A stretch of DNA of 64,000 nucleotides, taken from assembly GCA_033296885.1 (NCBI GenBank), contig MU863876.1, positions 1-64,000 of the forward strand. Reading direction: 5' to 3'. The position numbers and the translations under genes are program-made. This DNA is from Triangularia verruculosa (lineage: Eukaryota; Ascomycota; Sordariomycetes; Sordariales; Podosporaceae). Of the stretch, positions 59,031 to 64,000 are shown piece after piece. The notes beneath the pieces were generated by a model. It worked only from the letters and a program-made list of their open reading frames with translations. It was not told the DNA's origin and ran no database searches. Position 1 is the stretch's first letter. Each line of letters opens with the position of its first letter.

Positions 59031-60931
59031 AAAAAGGATATGCCCATCATGTAACCAGGTATTGAACAAACAGGTGAGTTCCTCCGCTTGATTCAACTCC
59101 CAGCTGGTCTGCTGTTTTATTGTAACAACTAAACAAGGTAAGAGGCTCCATTGAGTTCGAGGTAAGTTTCGGAATTTTAGATGCTTCGGTAATAGAAATC
59201 GTGTTTACTTTTACCTCCTCTCTTCCCACATCTCTGCATTATGGTTCCTGAGTGAATTTGGCCGCTATCGTGTTTTTAGCTTCGTTGGAGTCAGGACCAG
59301 GGACATGTTTATATATCCGCCTGCTTCTCAACTCTGTGTGTGAGAAGGTTTGGAAAGCCTCTAGCATCGTTCAGATTTAAATGCACACACGTCAAATGTG
59401 CGCCCAGTGCGTTGTGAAAGAAAAGTCGCAATGTGAAATCAATTTACAGCACACAAGAAGCCCATCTACCCATCTGCTGTTGAAAAGAAAAGTCATGATT
59501 GTATTATAGCCTTCAAGTTCTTGGATTTCTGTCTATGTTGTCATATTCCGCGTGATGTCGTGTCTGTTTTTCAAGTGCTGTAGGATGCCATTGGCGATCC
59601 ACCTCCCGCTTCTCCCAACACCAACCCTGAAAATTCCAGCAAAAAAAAAAGAAAGAAAAAGTCAAATTGAAGAAAGGGGCTCAAGAGAATAAATGAAACC
59701 ATTCGTATCCACTTTTAACGTCAAGTCATCGAAGTCATACCATATCCCATATCCAAACTATGTTTTGTTGCTTTTAGGTGTTATTGCCACACCGTGAGGA
59801 AATGAAAGATGGGGGGAAATGAAAGATGTGCTGTGTCCTTATGCTCATGAGCTGTGTGGATGGAACAACTAACAAAATAAGAAAACAGCTGAAAAAAAAA
59901 GGGGGTGGGGGGGGGAAGTCAGGGGTAGCTCCTGAATTGGGGAGTCATGATGGAGCTGTGGTGATGGTAGGAGAGGTGTGTTTTTTTCTGGGGTTTTGCG
60001 TGCAGCAGGGAAGCGCCCTTTTTTTTTTCTTGGTTTGGCTTGTCTTGTATTATTTGGAGAGGGGTGTGGTGTGCAGATGTGTACCCAAGTTGAGGGCGGC
60101 ACAGATGAGAGGGGCAGAGGGCGCGGGGTAAAATTGTTTGGACACACCACCCCCAAAATAGGCAACCACCCCTCCCCCGAAAGCTCGAGTTGATTGGCTG
60201 CGAGGGAGAAAGACGGGCAGTTCGTGACCTGCCACGGATCTGCACATGGCGAGGGGTAAGTGACTAGGGACTGGACTGTGTTTCTTGTCGGTGCAAGTCA
60301 GCCCTCAGCACTCTTTGTTATCACCGCCTGCAAAGGCAGCATCAAACTGGGCAATGGCAGTCTCCGCACGTGCTTCGTAAAAGGGAATGCAGGAGTCTTC
60401 GTCAAAGTGAACCACATGGTCTGGCACTCGACCGTGGAGAGTGCCGTCATCGAACAGATCTTGCTCGATAAAGGCTTCAAGTTGATGCGATGCGGTGGTG
60501 CTTGTCGTGGTGACGGTGGAAGTAGTGGTGGTGTCGTTATTGTTGGAGCTCTGGAGTTGGGAACGGCCAAGTGTAGCAGTGGATTGACTTGCGATACTCA
60601 AACTGGTTCTGATAGTGAGCTCAAGGCGTTAGATCACGGCATGTGAAGAAGTAAGGAATGATAACTGGGACGCATACTTGGGTGTTGACGCGGAGGAAGG
60701 ACATGAGAAGGACATGATCGCTAGCGAATGAAAACAACTTTTTTTTTGGTTGGACTGAATCAAATTGTAAGGGTGAACTTTGATCAAGATATTCCAAAAC
60801 GAGATACACCGTCTCAAGGAAAGGATTGTATGCGATTGAAAACAATGTTGTGGTTCATGATATCTCGAGGAAAATAGGTTAGAGGTGGCAGCTCAGACTT
60901 CAAGATATAAGAAGAAAGGTAACTTAACGTA
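59031..60931. other. No confident gene
   Basis: Contains an A10/G9 purine tract at 59891-59915 and a T9 tract at 60020. The opposing 60305-60601 and 60260-60646 frames are Thr-rich or Gly-rich low complexity and are not supported. Confidence 0.4.
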
Positions 60932-61078
60932 TATGATAAGCGAGCGCCTCACTTAACATGATTCGGCGGCCCCCAGACGGAAAAACAATATGAACCGCCA
61001 AGCTCGCTAACAATTTACTAACATTCTTTTGTGTGCGGGCCACCAAATCCCGTTTAAGTGAGGCGCTCGCTTATCATA
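60932..61078. mobile_element. MITE 3, 147 bp, TA target duplication
   Basis: 26-bp terminal inverted repeats TATGATAAGCGAGCGCCTCA... flanked by TA (60930-60931 and 61079-61080). The TATNATAAGCGAG start is shared with MITE 2. Non-coding and not RIP-affected. Confidence 0.85.
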
Positions 61079-61199
61079 TATTATTATTATTCCTACTCCG
61101 TTCTACCCTAAGAAAGAAGAAAGAGTGTGCCGGTCCTGCTGTTGCTATTTACATAGGAAAACCGTGCTCTAAGGCCGGGTGAAAAACCTATATCAGTAA

Positions 61200-62553
61200 C
61201 AAATAGGAAACTATTTTAAGGAAAGTAACCAGTTAGTTGCAAAATAAGGAAAGGCCCCAATAAGGCCTTGAGGACTAATTGTCCTCGACTTCCGCTCCAG
61301 CCGCCTCTTCCACCTCTTCTTCTTCTATCAATACAGCCTTCTACTCCAATTCCAGCTTCCTCGCTAAACTGTATTCTATCAAGCGGCCGGAATCCATCAG
61401 CCAGCCCAGGACCTTTCCTAATAGCCTTCGGTTCCGGGACCCTATACCTTGGAGTATAAGGCTGAGATCTCGGTACGTGCGGATACTGTTTGTTGGCCAA
61501 GATCTAGGCTTCGGTGGTACTGGACACCATATGACGAGGTGCTCGACTGTTTCACGGCCCTCTCCGCAGGTACAGTGGGGAGTGGCCAGTCCTGGGACTT
61601 GTTGCTTAAATAGGAAGTCCCGCAGACCTATTGCTCCTGTATAAGCCTAGACCAGTAGAGAGCTCTGAGCTTTAGTTAAATTCTTATATTTCTTTAGGGC
61701 CTTATCTGTGAAAAGTATCTCTGGCGGTCCTTCGTCTGTTATCCTAGCAGGTCGGCCTTTGACTTACTTTCTCCAGCGATTTTCCCATACCTAGTATAGT
61801 GCCTTATATGCCGCGGGTACCGGGGTCTTTCCTTGGGGCTTTTTCTGGCTTTTGTTCTGGTTCCGGTGCTGGCTGATCCACTGGTCGATGGTAATGGCGG
61901 CTCTCTCGATGACTGTGGGTTCTTGTGGGTAGATGGGTCTTCGGCCTGGTCTTCGTCTTTAGAAGCGTCGGTATATTCTATTACAGGCTTCTTGGATAAG
62001 CTGTCCTGGTGGGTGCTTTGGTGCATCTGGCCCTTGCCCGCTGTTCAGGGACGGGTTCCGTAGCCGGGCCTCAAAATCTACCAGTCTCTTGTTGAGGTAT
62101 AGGTCCAGTGGTAGCACCCAGGTTTCGGTTTCCAAGTTTCTGATCAGTGTGGCCTTGTATGCTCCGGCCACTATCCTGAGGTTCCTTGTCTGGGCCTTCG
62201 CGAGCCTCTTCGCTAGACCCTGCGGTTGACCCCCAGCTGGTGTAGGTGTGTGGTAGTTGGTAGCTCCGTATGCTATGGCGCTTCTAATGCACTTGGTGTA
62301 TACCTCCCGCGCTCTGGTGAGGCTTGGACCCCAAGTCTTGGCTGCAATCCTAGACAGTGCGTAGTCCTGAGTCCTAAGCTTTCCAGCTACTTTCGCCTCG
62401 TGCGCTCTCCAGTTCAGTCTCCAGTCCAGCCATATACCTAAGAATCTGGCATAAGGCTGTGGTTTAATTTCTGTGCTGTCTCGGTTTGCTGGCTGGGCTA
62501 GGTGTAGTGGCTCAGTCCACTGAGCTCGGCCTTTGTTAAAGTGTATTAGTTCT
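61200..62553 (-). pseudogene. 3' part of a Tad1-like LINE reverse transcriptase ORF
   Basis: Minus-strand translation from 62553: EELIHFNKGRAQW (end of the RT palm/thumb region), FLGIWLDWRLNW, then a collinear C-terminal region with the terminal Cys-His zinc motif TPHCTCGEGRETVEHLVIWC at about 61590-61530. This is the Tad1 clade of non-LTR retrotransposons, common in fungi. One stop lies within an LLVxAYTGA block near 61650. A LINE 5' part is absent: the match stops at the transposase junction. 61200-61500 is the region downstream of the zinc motif. Confidence 0.8.
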
Positions 62554-62556
62554 TCA

Positions 62557-64000
62557 ATGGCCAAATATACCGAGGAAGATCTCGCAAATGCCGAACAAGA
62601 CATTCTTGGTGGTATGAGCCAGCGCCAAGCGTCGGACAAGCATAGAGTTCCACGTTCCACACTAAGGCACCGCATCTTAGGAACCCAGGTTTGCAAACAG
62701 GCCCATGAAAATCAACAGTGGCTCTCTCAGGGCCAGGAAGACCTCATCGTTCAATGGATCCTTCGTCAGGAAAGCCTTGGCTACGCTCCCACTCAGGCCA
62801 ACGTGAGAGCTCTGGTGGCCAGTATACTGGCTGAACAAGCCGATTTTCACTCCATTGGGAAGCACTGGGTAACCCGCTTTATTGGCCGTCATCCCAGTAT
62901 TAAAACGAAGGTGGGAAAGAAGATTGACTACGCCAGAGTCAACGAAGCTACCCCGGAGAATATCAACAGGTTCTTTGACCTGTATTCCACCGTTGACTGG
63001 ATCAAGCCCAAGAACAGGTACAACCATGATGAAGTGGGAATAATGGAAGGTCAGGGAGAGAACGGCTTGGTTATAGGGTCTTCAATGAGGGATAAGAAGT
63101 CTGTATACGTCAAACAGAATGGAAGAAGGACCTGGACTACCATGCTGGAGTGCATCTCCCAGGATGGGAGAGTCCTCCCCCCCGGGGTCATCTTCAAAGG
63201 CCAAGACCTTCAAAAGCAATGGTTTAAGGACCAATTCGATAAGGACTGGTATGTGGCCGTATCATCGAACGGCTGGACCAGCAACGACCTTGCCGTAGGA
63301 TAGCTTGAAGAGGTCTTCATCCCAAGGACCCAACCAGAGGATCCCTCAGAACCACGTCTTCTTATTTGTGATGGGCACGGCTCCCATACCACTGACGACT
63401 TCATGATCCGGTGCTACAGGAGCAATATATACCTTCTCTTCTTGCCCCCCCATTGCTCCCACGTCTTACAACCCCTTGATATTGGTTGCTTTTCCAGTGT
63501 GAAGAAGGCGTATAAGAGACTTGTGGCGGTGAACGACGCCCTCACCAACTGTACCCCTGACGGCAAGGTGGACTTGGTCCGGCTGTATGACCTTGCCCGC
63601 CAGAGGGGCTTCAGGAAGGAGAATATTGCCGGCGGCTGGCGTGGATCAGGGTTGTGGCCCATACGTAGGAGCAAACCGCTCTCTTCAAGCCAGGTGGTAG
63701 TCCCTGCGGTGCCGTTGGATCTGTCTTCCAAACCACCAAATTTGCATATCGTGGGAGACTCTGAGGTAGCCAGGGAGGTCAGGGACCTACTTGCCTACGA
63801 TACGCTAGCGGGAAAACGTCTTGCCGTAAGGATTCTCACCGGTGCCATACTCACCCTGAGATCAGAGGCATCGATCCACAAGGCTGATGCGAAAAGGCAC
63901 CAACAAAACGCCCACAAGGCCCAGGAAGCAAGGAAAAGGCGCAAGTTAAATAGAGAAGATTCGAATTCCAAGTTTGTAAGGCTTTGTGAACTGGAAGAGG
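62557..64000 (+). pseudogene. Pogo/Fot1-type transposase, one in-frame stop, runs off the window
   Basis: From ATG 62557 the frame reads 248 codons, a TAG at 63301-63303, then stays open to the window end (481 codons in all). An N-terminal HTH of psq type (DILGGMSQRQASDKHRVPRS) and a CENP-B-type second HTH (GKHWVTRFIGRHP) are followed by DDE_1: YNHDEVG (first Asp), LICDGHGSHTT (second) and HVLQPLDIG (third). These elements cut and paste at TA. The TAG stands where the family usually has Trp, and a TGG to TAG change fits RIP. The start codon lies four bases beyond the last LINE base, so no left terminal repeat or 5' leader is visible. The C-terminus is cut by the window edge. Confidence 0.88.

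Noticed and set aside
59826..60245. Frames of about 100 codons around the A/G purine tract on both strands
   Set aside because: Low-complexity Gly- or Pro-rich translation with no domain.
60260..60646. 128-codon plus and 98-codon minus frames with Thr-rich translation
   Set aside because: Opposite-strand shadows over a GTGGTG-type low-complexity stretch; no support for either.
1..64000. tRNA, rRNA, CRISPR arrays and telomeric repeat arrays
   Set aside because: No cloverleaf with a GGTTCGAAT-type T arm, no rRNA core, no spacer-repeat array, and only isolated TTAGGG occurrences (for example near 51772).

Overview
The window is nuclear DNA of a filamentous ascomycete (Pezizomycotina, most likely Sordariomycetes; species not determined). 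Three things point there: short introns with GTAAGT-type donors, typical fungal families (cutinase, F-box orphans, NACHT-ankyrin and NB-ARC proteins), and long AT-rich blocks full of TpA with stop codons in otherwise recognisable genes. The last is the mark of repeat-induced point mutation (RIP; CpA to TpA on either strand). It is an accessory, transposon-rich region, possibly subtelomeric or on a dispensable segment, with few intact genes.

Layout. 1-9.3 kb: RIP-degraded pseudogenes of an ATP-dependent DNA ligase (+) and a NACHT-ankyrin protein (-), between two 569-bp inverted repeat arms, with a MITE-like element between them. 9.3-23.2 kb: a nested transposon. A RIP-degraded Helitron (Rep plus Pif1-type helicase) is split by a complete 7.5-kb Ty3/Gypsy chromovirus with 462-bp LTRs and TSD TATAT, and again by a 266-bp solo LTR with TSD CTCTC. 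23-27 kb: solo LTRs and tandem repeats. 27.5-34.5 kb: an intact two-exon kinase with a C-terminal membrane segment (-), an intact two-exon cutinase (+), and an NB-ARC gene (+) cut off by a repeat. 34.5-39.8 kb: a sharply bounded RIP block holding a second copy of that repeat, a 440-bp MITE and most of a casein kinase I pseudogene. 40-45.4 kb: mostly non-coding, with several solo LTRs.

45.5-50.6 kb holds the most interesting locus. A 14-exon secreted protein joins an SGNH hydrolase domain, an FG-GAP/VCBS-type propeller and a jacalin-like lectin domain. It is followed, in compatible reading phase, by three exons of an aerolysin-like beta-pore-forming domain. A non-canonical donor and a stop codon separate the two parts.

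50.6-57.4 kb: solo LTRs and unrecognised or decayed coding traces. 57.4-59.0 kb: a damaged F-box gene. 60.9-64.0 kb: a 147-bp MITE, the 3' part of a Tad1-like LINE (-), and a nearly intact pogo/Fot1 transposase (+) that begins at the LINE junction and runs off the window.

Intact genes (kinase, cutinase, SGNH protein) lie in GC-balanced islands, while almost everything repeated has been mutated. Both NLR-type genes (NACHT and NB-ARC) end exactly where the same dispersed repeat begins, so transposition, recombination and RIP together explain most of the decay seen here.
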